DNA of 64,000 nt from Geomonas sp. RF6 (GTDB taxonomy: Bacteria; Desulfobacterota; Desulfuromonadia; Geobacterales; Geobacteraceae): positions 2,677,001-2,741,000 of the forward strand of contig NZ_CP087999.1 in NCBI RefSeq assembly GCF_021044625.1, read 5' to 3'. The position numbers were made by a program, and so were the translations under genes. Positions 16,601 to 24,906 of the stretch are shown here, piece after piece; the stretch's first letter is position 1, and every line of letters starts with the position of its first letter. A model generated the notes under the pieces. The model had not been told where the DNA came from, searched no databases, and saw only the letters and a program-made list of their open reading frames with translations.

Positions 16601-19600
16601 CGGCGTCCTGAAGGGGCCGTGGGAGTCGGTTTTCGGCGGGACGGCGGTTGTGGAGGAGGCCGATATCAAGAACAGCACCCTCTTCGGGGTGGACGGCGCC
16701 CTGAAGATCGGGGAGCGGATTTCCCTGCGAGGGGAGGGTGCGCAGAGCGACAGTCTCGAGCGCGGGCGCGGCACCGCCTGGAAGATCGACCTCCTCGCCA
16801 ACCCGTTCGACGCCCTCGAGCTCGGCGCCTACTACCGGAAGGTCGACGACTCCTTCTTCAACAGCTCCATGACCGGCAGCGAGATCGGCACCGAGAAGTA
16901 CGGCGGGCTGGCCAACTGGCAAGTCGGGGCGAGCCGCCTGAAGGGGGAGAGCTTTGTGCAGAAGGATCCTTTCGGCACCTCCCTCTTTGGTAACGAGATC
17001 AGCGTGCAGCGGCGCTTCGGCAGCTTCGACACCGAAGGTGGTTTCAAGAGGATCGAGGAGGAGAAGGAGGGGGTGAAGGGGCATTCCGACATTCTCTTCG
17101 CAGGGTTCCACACGGCGCTTACCCCGTCCCTCGACGCCACGGTGAGGCGCGAGCAGCTCCTCTCCTCCAGCCCGATCCACGAGTACCAGACAAAGAGCCA
17201 GTTGAAGCTCGACTATCGCCTCTCCGCGTGGACCCACGCCTTCCTCACCGAGGAGTACCAGGAGGGGGCTCCCGACCTGCGCCAGTCGACACTCTTCGGG
17301 ATGGAGACGCGGCTCTCCGACCGGGTGCGCCTTACCACCGGCTACCAGCTGCAGCGCGGCGACACGGGGCCGAGCGACCACGCCAACGTCGACGTCAACT
17401 CGACCTTGTACCGGGAGGGGGCATTCACCCTCAATTCGCGCACCGGGTACCAGCTGGAAAACGCCCTGTCCGAGGAGAGGGGGCAGGCGATCCTGGGGCT
17501 GAGCGGCCGCTACGAGATCCGCAAAGGGACCTTTCTAAACTCCACTTTCGAGCGGGTGGAGACTGTGTACGGGGAGGGTGGGACCGGAACCGCCTTTACG
17601 GTGGCGGGGGAATACCTGCGGGAGGAAGGGCACAAAGTGACCGGGCGCTACGAGATCAAGGACGGCTCGGGGGAGACCAATTCCCTCTACGGGGCGGGGA
17701 TCGCCTGGAAAGCGACCCCCTCCTGGACGCTCCTGGGGAAGGCGACCTTCTGGGACCGCGACGCCTCCGCCGGCCACGACCGGCTCCTCGACAGCTACCT
17801 TGGCGGCTCCTTCCGGCCGCTGTACGACAATCCCTGGCAGCTCCTGACCCTCGCCCGCTTCAGGATCGACGACAAGGGGAGCGTCCCCGGCGGCGAGCGG
17901 GTGCGAAGCCTCGTCCTCTCCTCGGAGCCCACCTACCGCATCAACAGGAGGTGGAGCGCCCAGGGGAAGTACGCCGGGAAGGTGAGCTGGCAGAGGATCG
18001 CCGGTGAGGAGTTCCAGGCCTACACCGACCTCTTCCTCGCCGGCGGCGCGTACGACCTCGACGAGCGGTGGGAGCTCTCCCTCTACCTGAAGCTGACAAA
18101 CCAGTACGACACCGGTTACCACGGCATCGGCGCGGTCGGCAGCGCGGGGTTCCGCATCCTCCCGGACGTCGTCCTCCTTGCCGGCTACAACTACTCCCGC
18201 ATCGACGACCGCGACCTCACCGGGGAAAGTTTCCAGTCCCAGGGTCCGTTCGTGGGGGTGAAGGTGAAGTTCGACGAGCAGATCTTCCAGTCGGGTGAGC
18301 GCCGCGTCCAGGCGGTCCCGCTCCCTGCCCCCCCTCCCCCCGCAGCGCCGGCAGCGGCACCGGCAGCCACGCCCGCAGCCGCACCGGTCGCGGCGCCCCC
18401 ACCGGCTCCGGCGCCAAAAGCCGTCCCCGTCCTCTACCTCGCTGCGGCCGGAGAAGACGAGCCGCTGCAGCTCTCCGGAAGCGCCGAGCTCTTCACGCTC
18501 CTCGTCAATGGCGATCCGGCGCGGCTCTCCACCAGCGCCATCAAACTGGAGAGGAGAAAGCTCGCGGGGTCGGTGAACATGAAGAAGGGGACAAAGAAGC
18601 TGGAGAACCCGGTCGAATTCGGGATATCCCTCGACGGGGCGCAAAATGTCGCGCGCTGGCGCTTCACCATCAGCGACGATGCCGGAAAGGCGGTGCGCAC
18701 GATGGCGGGGGGGGGCGCCCCTCCTGCGAGCTTGAAGTGGGAAGGGGAGGTGGAGAGCGGCACACTGGTGTCGGGGCAGATCTACCAGTACCAGATCGAG
18801 CTCGAGCACCCCGACGGCTCCACCTTTGCCAGCGCCCGCTATCTCTTCGGCGTCGGCACCGACAGTGTCATCGTCCTCTCTGTGGCGGGGGGCGCCTTCG
18901 CCTTCGACTCCAGCAAGCTGACCCCGAAAGCGAAGAAGCTCCTGAGCCAGGTGGCGGTCGATATCAAGGCGCACCCGAAAGAGAAGGTCATCGTCGAGGG
19001 GCACACCGACAGCATCGGCACAGAGAGGTACAACATGGCCCTTTCCTGGAGAAGGTGCGATGCAGCTGCAGACTACCTGCAGGAGGTGGAGAACATTCCG
19101 GCGCGCCGCCTGAAGCGCGATCCGCGCGGCGAGCGCTATCCGATCGCCACGAACGAGACGGAGGAGGGGAGGAGCGAAAACCGCCGTGTCGCCATCAAGG
19201 CGAACTTCCCGTGGCGGGCGGCGAGGGAGCCGGATGACCGGTACCGCACGAAGCCGTACGCCATCATCAACGACCGCCGCCTCGATGTGGACGAGCAGGG
19301 GCGCTTCGCCACGGCGGTACCCGCCGACCTCCCGCTCCTGAAGGTGGAGATGGGGGATTCGCAGGGGAGAGTACTGAAGACGCGTCTCCCGGTTCCGGCG
19401 CTCGCGCTGAGGGCGCCGGCAGGGGAGACGGAGGTGCAGTACGGAGGGAGCACCGCCGGCTACTCCGTCGATTCGACTGGGGTGGCGAGCTGCATCCTCA
19501 CCGGCGTCACCAATCCTGGGAACAGGGTGGAGGTGGATGGCGAGGGGGTGGCGGTAGCCCCTGACGGATCGTTCTCCGTGCACCTCCCGCTGAAGGGTGG

Positions 19601-19715
19601 AGAGAACGTCTTCGGGCTCATCCTCAGAAACGACAGCGGCTGCTCGCGCCTCAACAACGTGCGTGTGCGCAGCAGCGCGAAGGCTCCGGCGCTGGAGAGC
19701 CGGCTCGCGCCATGA
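13620..19715 (+). CDS. Giant DUF11 / beta-barrel / OmpA-domain outer-membrane protein
   Basis: A 2031-residue envelope protein. Order of parts: signal peptide (to about 40); Ig-like module; two DUF11 modules (about 200-310 and 330-440) with VSPTGTVLPGALLTYTVSF and TAAAAEAGDIVSYTV; an SdrD-B-like module (about 468-530, RVFADRNGNGVPDAGE); a Pro-rich spacer (about 570-620); another Ig-like module; a long stretch of alternating amphipathic strands (about 740-1555) best read as an outer-membrane barrel; a Pro/Ala linker (about 1560-1600); an OmpA peptidoglycan-binding domain (about 1755-1866, FDSSKLTPKA and GHTDSIGTERYN); and a final Ig-like domain. The ATG has GGAGGG upstream. The stop overlaps the next gene by four bases. 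Role not known; anchoring or matrix display is inferred. Confidence 0.8.
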   Translation: MLRGAHRLSSLGRRVWWGLLLLLSFPPSASPLTPAGTLIYHSFRGSYTSPAQTALSNASVVTVKGLSDPTIVPPRSAASPTGVPIDFLHTITNRANFPDRFLLKVASQRAQAATGVPPCRTAFYSADRKTALVDGDGDGYPETAFVAPGGSLDVVLRVTPAAGSEGVVESFTVTAVSLQLSSASSTVRDQLTVLQAGAWDPPVKSVSPTGTVLPGALLTYTVSFANHNTSPVNSVVITDTLDPHLAYVANSAAFPAGLGGTASFDGASRTVTFQIPAVPAGYEGSVTFQARVSGDTAGYTIANSAFMGSELSDQQVPSNRVENPVTSEILRITKTSTAAAAEAGDIVSYTVRVENVGVAPVSHVTISDVLPSGFRYLKGSSTLNGASLPDPQISGRELIWDIGSVGPGEVRLLSYRTVISVDAPTGYGTNWVRGSGTMPAGSTATATPASATVKIRSSILGDKVVILGRVFADRNGNGVPDAGEGGVAGVRIYLEDGSFVFTDEAGQYSFTGVSAGLHVVKIDSTTLPGVYVPVPYNTAFAGIGWSQFVNPPFGGPVRGDFALAEREIPVAPLVPPPPSLAVPMDPFTLQPPFPPLPPSANPPLAPAAPPAGGAPGRGALLPKEEERVAAQREVAVGPPARLVVTPDRVDIPADSRSTVPFHVEILTRDGKRVAGERLVTVTLAKGAIIEGDAAPELPGYQVLARDGSALFHVRSTALSGQDEMVIALERLRGRVDLYFTSELRDWIVVGLGTFNAGWNSLSGHLEPDEPPDRGIYHDERLAFFSKGKILGKYLLTAAYDSDKVRPDGIFQQIDPEKYYPVYGDASDIGYEAQSNSRFFVKLEAGRSSALVGDYRTDLSENEFSRYDRALNGVKVELKGRYASVTGFESKTSEGNSREEFRGNGTSGYFFLTVKPVLENSERVRVEVRDRYHSEQVLSTAQKLRFGDYTIDYNTGAILFKEPIPSLDRDLNPVYIVVTYQGANGGTERYVYGGRGVLKGPWESVFGGTAVVEEADIKNSTLFGVDGALKIGERISLRGEGAQSDSLERGRGTAWKIDLLANPFDALELGAYYRKVDDSFFNSSMTGSEIGTEKYGGLANWQVGASRLKGESFVQKDPFGTSLFGNEISVQRRFGSFDTEGGFKRIEEEKEGVKGHSDILFAGFHTALTPSLDATVRREQLLSSSPIHEYQTKSQLKLDYRLSAWTHAFLTEEYQEGAPDLRQSTLFGMETRLSDRVRLTTGYQLQRGDTGPSDHANVDVNSTLYREGAFTLNSRTGYQLENALSEERGQAILGLSGRYEIRKGTFLNSTFERVETVYGEGGTGTAFTVAGEYLREEGHKVTGRYEIKDGSGETNSLYGAGIAWKATPSWTLLGKATFWDRDASAGHDRLLDSYLGGSFRPLYDNPWQLLTLARFRIDDKGSVPGGERVRSLVLSSEPTYRINRRWSAQGKYAGKVSWQRIAGEEFQAYTDLFLAGGAYDLDERWELSLYLKLTNQYDTGYHGIGAVGSAGFRILPDVVLLAGYNYSRIDDRDLTGESFQSQGPFVGVKVKFDEQIFQSGERRVQAVPLPAPPPPAAPAAAPAATPAAAPVAAPPPAPAPKAVPVLYLAAAGEDEPLQLSGSAELFTLLVNGDPARLSTSAIKLERRKLAGSVNMKKGTKKLENPVEFGISLDGAQNVARWRFTISDDAGKAVRTMAGGGAPPASLKWEGEVESGTLVSGQIYQYQIELEHPDGSTFASARYLFGVGTDSVIVLSVAGGAFAFDSSKLTPKAKKLLSQVAVDIKAHPKEKVIVEGHTDSIGTERYNMALSWRRCDAAADYLQEVENIPARRLKRDPRGERYPIATNETEEGRSENRRVAIKANFPWRAAREPDDRYRTKPYAIINDRRLDVDEQGRFATAVPADLPLLKVEMGDSQGRVLKTRLPVPALALRAPAGETEVQYGGSTAGYSVDSTGVASCILTGVTNPGNRVEVDGEGVAVAPDGSFSVHLPLKGGENVFGLILRNDSGCSRLNNVRVRSSAKAPALESRLAP

Positions 19716-20938
19716 CGCGGCTGCGGGGGTGGAAAAAGGGGGCGGCGCTCGCCGCCGAGGCGGTGGCCTCCCTTTTCATGGTCCTTGCCTCCTTCGGCCT
19801 CTTCATGGCGATCCTCTACCACTTCTTCCCAACCGGAACGCCGCTGCGCGAATTCATCGAGGACGAAGGGTCCGGTGCTTCGCGACCTGGCCCGGAGGAA
19901 AAGAAGCCGCAGGCGACCCTTGCTTCTCTCTTGCGGGACGTGCGGTGCAGAAGGGGAAACTCGGTGGCGTGGGGAGCGGCGCGCACCGGCATGCCCCTCT
20001 TCACCCAGGACGCCGTGCAGACCTTCGACCGCTCCGAGGCCTGCATCCTCTTCAACTCCAGGGACCAGCTCACTCTCGGGAGCAATTCGCTCGTCCTGGT
20101 AAACGGGGGGTGGGACGCGGAAGAGCAGGGGGCGCGCACCGTCCGGGTGGCGGTGAGCGGCGACGTGCGGGGAAGGATCTCCGGGAGCGGGAAAGTGACG
20201 CTCGAATTGTCCGCCGCAGGGCGCGTTGCCCGCATCGGGGGGAAGGGTGCCGACTTTCGCATCACCCACAAGACGAGCCGCTCTGCCACCCTCACCGTAT
20301 ATGCCGGCGAGGCGGAGGTCGTCGGAGCACGAGGGGGGGTGCGGGTGACCCCGAATCACGGCGTCCTCCTCACCCCGGGGAGCCGGGGTGTCACCACCTT
20401 CCAGATCCCCGGGGCTCCTCTCCCCACCGGGCCGGGGCGGACGCTGTACCGCTTCCGCGAGCTTCCCCCCAAGCTCGAATTCAGCTGGACCGGCGCCAAG
20501 GGGGAATACCATTTCCAGCTCGCGAAGGACGAGCGCTTCCAGCGGCTCGTGAAGGACCTGCGGGTGGACGATCCCCGGTGCACCGTCGGCTTCATGGAGC
20601 AGGGTGTCTACTTCTGGCGGGTGAGCCGGGTGGAGCAGGGGGCGGAAGGCCCCTTTGGCCGGACCGGGCGGATCGAGCTGCAGGAGCGCACGGCGCGCCC
20701 CACGCTGAAGGTCGAGTTCCCGCCGAAGCAGATGGAGACGGAATCGTGCACCGTCACGGGGTCCACTGACCCGGGGATCCGCATCTACGTGAACGGCACC
20801 GAAGCCGAGACGAGCGGTGACGGGAGCTTTAGCGCCACGGTGGCGCTGAAGCGCGGCGTCAACCTCATGCGGGTGGAGGCGGTCGACGAGGCCGGGAACG
20901 CCAGCTACGCCTCGCGGGTCGTGTACGGGAAGTTCTAA
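19712..20938 (+). CDS. FecR-domain membrane-anchored protein
   Basis: Predicted envelope protein of 408 residues. A single N-terminal membrane segment (about 15-38) is followed by a periplasmic FecR domain (about 70-230): GMPLFTQDAVQTFDRSEACI, LGSNSLVLVN and VYAGEAEVVGARGGVRVTPN are FecR phrases. A beta-rich region with YxFRELPPKLEFSW follows, and an Ig-like last domain (about 325-408, TVTGSTDPGIRIYVNG) resembles the last domain of the preceding giant protein. Start and stop overlap the giant gene (ATGA), so both are made together. FecR domains in this setting are usually structural or regulatory without a sigma factor; none is encoded nearby. Confidence 0.8.
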   Translation: MTRLRGWKKGAALAAEAVASLFMVLASFGLFMAILYHFFPTGTPLREFIEDEGSGASRPGPEEKKPQATLASLLRDVRCRRGNSVAWGAARTGMPLFTQDAVQTFDRSEACILFNSRDQLTLGSNSLVLVNGGWDAEEQGARTVRVAVSGDVRGRISGSGKVTLELSAAGRVARIGGKGADFRITHKTSRSATLTVYAGEAEVVGARGGVRVTPNHGVLLTPGSRGVTTFQIPGAPLPTGPGRTLYRFRELPPKLEFSWTGAKGEYHFQLAKDERFQRLVKDLRVDDPRCTVGFMEQGVYFWRVSRVEQGAEGPFGRTGRIELQERTARPTLKVEFPPKQMETESCTVTGSTDPGIRIYVNGTEAETSGDGSFSATVALKRGVNLMRVEAVDEAGNASYASRVVYGKF

Positions 20939-20971
20939 AGTATCAAGGAAGATTTCGTGAGGTTCGCGAGA

Positions 20972-21088
20972 CCCTGCCCCTCCCCCCTTGCGGGGGAGGG
21001 GCAGGGTGGGGGTGCAGGTGCCACAAGTTCAGAAGGTGGCAGCTTCACCCACCCCCTGCCCCCCTCCCGTCAAGGGAGGGGGAACGTG
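20972..21088. repeat. Paired GC-rich palindromes, family A copy 3
   Basis: Two palindromic arms (CCTCCCCCCTTGCGGGGGAGGGG and CCCTCCCGTCAAGGGAGGGGG) around a centre with GGTGGCAGCTTCACCCACC. It is close to the reverse complement of the 8.4-kb copy, including GGCAGCTTCACCCACCCCCTG. It occupies most of the gap between the FecR-like gene and the sensor kinase and may attenuate read-through. Confidence 0.82.
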
Positions 21089-21120
21089 AGCCCTGACGAT
21101 TTTCAGGAGGGGGAGCTGTC

Positions 21121-22902
21121 ATGCGAGAGAAGCTCAAGTTTCCGCTCAGGTTCAAGATTCTGGTGGCCCAGCTCCTGGTGGTGACCGTGGTGCTAAGCCT
21201 CATCACCTTCACCATGGCGAAGCTCTTCCATACGGACAAGACCGCCTACATCCACGACCTGACCTCCACGATGGCTGTGCACATCTCGGAGGAGGCGAAC
21301 TCGCTTCTCGTGGGGTACCGGGAGAGGGTGCGCCTCTTTGCCCGGGTCATGGCGCAGGAGGGGGGAGAGGAACGGGAGCGGGTTCTGAGGACCCTCTTCG
21401 AGGAGTTCCCGGAATTCATCATGGTGAGCCGGAGAGGCTCCGGCGCGGAGGAAACGGTGTACAACTCCGGCACTCTCTCCGAATACGGACTCACCAAAGA
21501 GGACCTCCAGAAGTACCGCGCCGCCCACCCGCTCCCCGCGCGGCTGAGCGCCGGGGAGCCGTACCTGGAAAACTCCACCCTGACGCCGAAGCTCCCGACC
21601 CTTACCGTGACGGTCCTCGATGGGGAGGAGGGGCGCCCGGTGACCGTCTCCGCCGTCATTCGGCTGGCGAAGCTGCAACGGCTGGCGCACCGCTCCCGGG
21701 TCTTCGAGACCTTCCTCCTGGACAGGACCGGTACCCTCATGGCGCACAGTGACCCCCGAAAGATCGCCGGGCATCTCCCCCCCCTGTGGCGGGAGCGGCT
21801 GAAGAAGATCCAGAGTCCCGGGATGACCATGGAGTACGAGGAGCGCGGCAAGGGGATGGTCGGAGGGTTCGCGCCGGTGCGCGTCGGGGGGATAACCGCG
21901 GTGGTACAGATCCCGAAGAGTGCAGCCTACCTTACCTCCCGGGAGATCCTCGGCGACCTGCTGACTCTCTCGCTCCTTCTTCTTGCCGGCGCGGCGCTTC
22001 TGAGCATGGTCTGGTCCCGCAAGCTCACCCGCCCCATCGAGGAGCTTTCCGACGCCACGCGGGTGGTGGCGCAGGGGAATTTCCAGGTGGAGCTGGTAAA
22101 TTCATCAGGCGACGAGATAGGGGCCCTCGCCTCTTCCTTCAACACCATGGCGAAAGAGCTCATGAGCAGGGAGAAGTCGCTGAAGGAGCTGTACGGGCAG
22201 CTGATCCAGTCGGAGAAGATGGCTGCCTTCGGGGCGCTCGGTGCCGGGATCGCGCATGAGGTGAAGAACCCGCTGGCGGGGATACTGGGGATCACCCAGC
22301 TCTCCCTGCGGGGGGTGGACGAGGGGCACCCGCTGAAGAAGAACCTCCTCATCATCGAGAAGGAGACGAAGCGGTGCAAGACGATCATCGAGAACCTGCT
22401 GAAGTTCGCCCGCCAGGAGCAGGTGGAATTCACCCCGGTGGACGTCACCCAGGTCGTGGCGGACGCCCTGGCGATCGTGGACCATCAGCTCGGCATAAAC
22501 AACGTGACGGTGGAGAAGGATCTGGAGGAGGGGCTCCCTCCCTGTCGCGGCAACGCAAACCAGCTGCAGCAGGTGCTGATGAACCTGATGATCAATGCCC
22601 AGCAGGCAATGGACGGGAACGCAGGGAAGGTGCGGGTGTGCGCCCGCAGGGGGGAGGAGGGGACCGTGGAGCTGACGGTGTGCGACAACGGCCCCGGCAT
22701 CCCCGAGGAGGTGAAGGCGAGGGTTTTCGAGCCGTTCTTCACCACGAAGCCGGCGGGGAAGGGGACGGGGCTCGGGCTTTCGGTAAGTTACGGCATCGTG
22801 AAGGATCACGGCGGCGAGATACGGATCGAGAACGGCGCAGAAGGCGGAACGGTCTTCGTAATCACACTCCCAGCGGGTGAGGAAGCGGCCGCCGTGGCGT
22901 AA
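21121..22902 (+). CDS. Membrane sensor histidine kinase (Cache-HAMP-HisKA-HATPase)
   Basis: Two-component sensor of 593 residues. A first membrane segment (about 14-36), a periplasmic Cache-like sensor (about 40-270) and a second membrane segment (about 277-299) are followed by HAMP (about 300-352, RKLTRPIEELSDATRVVAQG), the HisKA phospho-acceptor His379 (GAGIAHEVKNPL) and an ATPase domain with N box (MNLMINAQQA), G1 (DNGPGIP) and G2 (GKGTGLGLS). Everything needed for autophosphorylation is intact. The start has GGAGGGGGAG upstream. The REC-GGDEF gene begins 14 bases after the stop and is the obvious partner. The ligand is unknown. Confidence 0.93.
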   Translation: MREKLKFPLRFKILVAQLLVVTVVLSLITFTMAKLFHTDKTAYIHDLTSTMAVHISEEANSLLVGYRERVRLFARVMAQEGGEERERVLRTLFEEFPEFIMVSRRGSGAEETVYNSGTLSEYGLTKEDLQKYRAAHPLPARLSAGEPYLENSTLTPKLPTLTVTVLDGEEGRPVTVSAVIRLAKLQRLAHRSRVFETFLLDRTGTLMAHSDPRKIAGHLPPLWRERLKKIQSPGMTMEYEERGKGMVGGFAPVRVGGITAVVQIPKSAAYLTSREILGDLLTLSLLLLAGAALLSMVWSRKLTRPIEELSDATRVVAQGNFQVELVNSSGDEIGALASSFNTMAKELMSREKSLKELYGQLIQSEKMAAFGALGAGIAHEVKNPLAGILGITQLSLRGVDEGHPLKKNLLIIEKETKRCKTIIENLLKFARQEQVEFTPVDVTQVVADALAIVDHQLGINNVTVEKDLEEGLPPCRGNANQLQQVLMNLMINAQQAMDGNAGKVRVCARRGEEGTVELTVCDNGPGIPEEVKARVFEPFFTTKPAGKGTGLGLSVSYGIVKDHGGEIRIENGAEGGTVFVITLPAGEEAAAVA

Positions 22903-22916
22903 GCAAAGGAGGCGAT

Positions 22917-23864
22917 ATGGACCTTTTGGTTGTGGACGATGAGGAAACCTTACGAAGCGTTGTGTCGCAGGTGCTGAGCGCGGACGGCTTCAAGGTGGCG
23001 GAGGCCGCCAGCGGAGAGGAGGCGCTCGAGGCCTTCCGGGAGCAGGCCCACCCCCTGGTGATAACCGACATCAGGATGGGGGGGATCAGCGGGATCCAGC
23101 TCCTTACCGAGATCAAGGAGCAGAGCCCGGACACCCAGGTGGTGATCATGACGAGCCACGCCTCCCTCGACAGCGCCATAACCTGTCTGAGAGCCGGCGC
23201 CTACGACTACCTCATAAAGCCGTTCGAGAGTCTCGACCTCATTTCGGCGGTGGCGGGGAGGGCGGCGGAGAAGGCGCGGCTGGTGGCGCAGAACAGGGAT
23301 CTCCTGGCCCAGCTTAAAAAGGCGAACGAGGAGCTGCAGGCGGCAAACGACGTGCTGAAGGAGATCGCGGTGCGGGACGGACTGACCGCGCTGCACAACC
23401 ACCGGCACTTCCAGGAGGCGCTGGCGGCGGAGGTGGCGCGGGCGAAGAGGTACCAGAGCCAGTGCTCCGTCATCTTCCTCGATGTGGACAACTTCAAGAT
23501 CTACAACGACACCCACGGGCACCCGCAGGGGGACCGGCTCCTGCGCACGCTGGCGGAGATACTGACTTCGCAGCTGAGGTGCACCGATCTGGCGGCGCGC
23601 TATGGGGGGGAAGAGTTCGTGGTGATGCTCCCCGAGACGGCGAAGGAGGCGGCGCTGAAGATCGCCGAGATGCTGCGGCAGAGGGTGGAGGCGCACGACT
23701 TTGCAGGGGGGGCGACGCAGCCGCTGGGGCGGGTCACCATAAGCCTCGGCGTCGCCTGCTTCCCGGAGGACGGCGACGACCCTGCGGCGATCCTGGAGTA
23801 TGCCGACCAGGGGCTGTACAAGGCAAAACACGGCGGGAAGAACCGGGTGGTCGGCTACCCCTGA
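22917..23864 (+). CDS. Response regulator with GGDEF diguanylate cyclase output
   Basis: Makes c-di-GMP under control of the upstream kinase (PleD/WspR-like principle). Residues 1-118 are a receiver domain with acidic pocket Asp7/Asp8, phospho-acceptor Asp51 (VITDIRMGG) and Lys101. A coiled coil (about 118-150) leads to the GGDEF domain, with active-site GGEEF at 230-234 and an inhibitory I-site RCTD at 221-224, the usual five residues before GGEEF. Both are intact, so an active, product-inhibited cyclase is expected. The 3' end overlaps the convergent arnD gene by ten bases. Confidence 0.94.
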   Translation: MDLLVVDDEETLRSVVSQVLSADGFKVAEAASGEEALEAFREQAHPLVITDIRMGGISGIQLLTEIKEQSPDTQVVIMTSHASLDSAITCLRAGAYDYLIKPFESLDLISAVAGRAAEKARLVAQNRDLLAQLKKANEELQAANDVLKEIAVRDGLTALHNHRHFQEALAAEVARAKRYQSQCSVIFLDVDNFKIYNDTHGHPQGDRLLRTLAEILTSQLRCTDLAARYGGEEFVVMLPETAKEAALKIAEMLRQRVEAHDFAGGATQPLGRVTISLGVACFPEDGDDPAAILEYADQGLYKAKHGGKNRVVGYP

Positions 23865-24748
23865 ACCGCAACGAGCCCCGCGCGCCCCGGTATCTCACCC
23901 ATGGAGAGGGGCGCCTCAGGGGCAGTTGCACGGTGCTCTGCGGCAACTTCGCGAAGGGTCGCGAAGCGCACTCCCCTCTCCTGCAGCTTTTTGAGGAGAT
24001 CGACAAAGGAGGCGGAGAGGACCCCACCTTCCATCTCGGCGTGGATGGTGTGGACGTTCAGTCCGGGGAGGAGGCGGGAGAGGTAGAAGTCGTTCACGTT
24101 TTCGGCGGTGATTCCGCCGGTGCCGAGGATCTCGTCGAGGGTCGGCCAGGTCGTCGGGATCTGCAGCGTGTTGTAGCGGCGCCCCTCAAAGAGGGGGTAG
24201 AAGGGGGAGTGCCCCCTGCTGTCGCTGCAGTAGTCGAGGGCGAGGGAGTCCTGGAAGGCGAGGGAGCGGGCCGAGACGGTCCAGCCGGGGGCGGCGACGC
24301 TTTTCACCGGTTCCCCCACGATCTCCCTGAAAAGTTCGGTGGCGCGTCCAAGTGTGGCGGCCACCTTTTTTTCGTCGTAGCGCGGCAGGTAGTCGTGCCA
24401 GTCCACGTGATCCCAGCAGTGCACGCCGGTCTCGTGCCCCTGTGCGGAGGTCTCCTTCAGGATGTGGGGGAAGGAGGAGGCGATCCGGGGGGCGGGGAGG
24501 AGCGTCCCGTACAGCATGGTGCGCACACCGTAGGCGCCGGGAGCGCCGGTGCGAAGCATCTTCTGCAGGAACCCCTTCCGCGTGAAGACGCGGCGCAGCG
24601 CCTTTCCGGAGTTGTCCGGTCCCATGGAGAAGTAGTACGTCGCCTTCACCCCCGCCTTTTCCATGATCTCCAGGAGGCGCGGCACGCCGTCGCGGGTTCC
24701 GGCGTAGGTGTCGACGTCGACTTTCAGAGCTACAGTGAATTGGTGCAT
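23855..24748 (-). CDS. arnD: Polysaccharide deacetylase, ArnD-like deformylase
   Basis: Removes the formyl group from undecaprenyl-phosphate 4-deoxy-4-formamido-L-arabinose in the lipid A aminoarabinose pathway. The 297 residues match ArnD length. The NodB-type motifs are KVDVDTYAGTRDG near the start (metal-binding Asp), TYYFSMGPDNSGKALRR, HETGVHCWDHVDWHDYL (His-x3-His motif) and APGWTVSARS. These phrases match ArnD rather than generic chitin deacetylases. It is the last gene of the arn block on this strand, separated from arnA(C) by a REP pair. The pathway context supports the call. Confidence 0.9.
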   Translation of the reverse strand: MHQFTVALKVDVDTYAGTRDGVPRLLEIMEKAGVKATYYFSMGPDNSGKALRRVFTRKGFLQKMLRTGAPGAYGVRTMLYGTLLPAPRIASSFPHILKETSAQGHETGVHCWDHVDWHDYLPRYDEKKVAATLGRATELFREIVGEPVKSVAAPGWTVSARSLAFQDSLALDYCSDSRGHSPFYPLFEGRRYNTLQIPTTWPTLDEILGTGGITAENVNDFYLSRLLPGLNVHTIHAEMEGGVLSASFVDLLKKLQERGVRFATLREVAAEHRATAPEAPLSMGEIPGRAGLVAVQG

Positions 24749-24779
24749 CGTGTGCTTTCCTGGGCGAAAACGTGCCCTT

Positions 24780-24878
24780 GTAGGCCGGAATAAGCGGTAG
24801 CGTTTCCGGCATTCGTTGCCGCGCGACCTCGTCTTTGTGGACCGCCGGGAACGCCTGGCGGCTTATCCCGGCCTACAT
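24780..24878. repeat. Pair of inverted REP-like units, family B copy 1
   Basis: GTAGGCCGGAATAAGCG...CGTTTCCGGCA (24,780-24,811) and CGCCGGGAACGCC...GGCTTATCCCGGCCTACAT (24,842-24,878) face each other around a 30-base centre. Each unit is an imperfect palindrome whose end GGCCTAC resembles enterobacterial REP sequences. It lies between arnA(C) and arnD. Units of the same family occur at 39.96, 40.02, 46.84 and 48.96 kb. Confidence 0.85.
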
Positions 24879-24906
24879 GGACTCCATTGACGCCATGCAG
24901 CCACCC

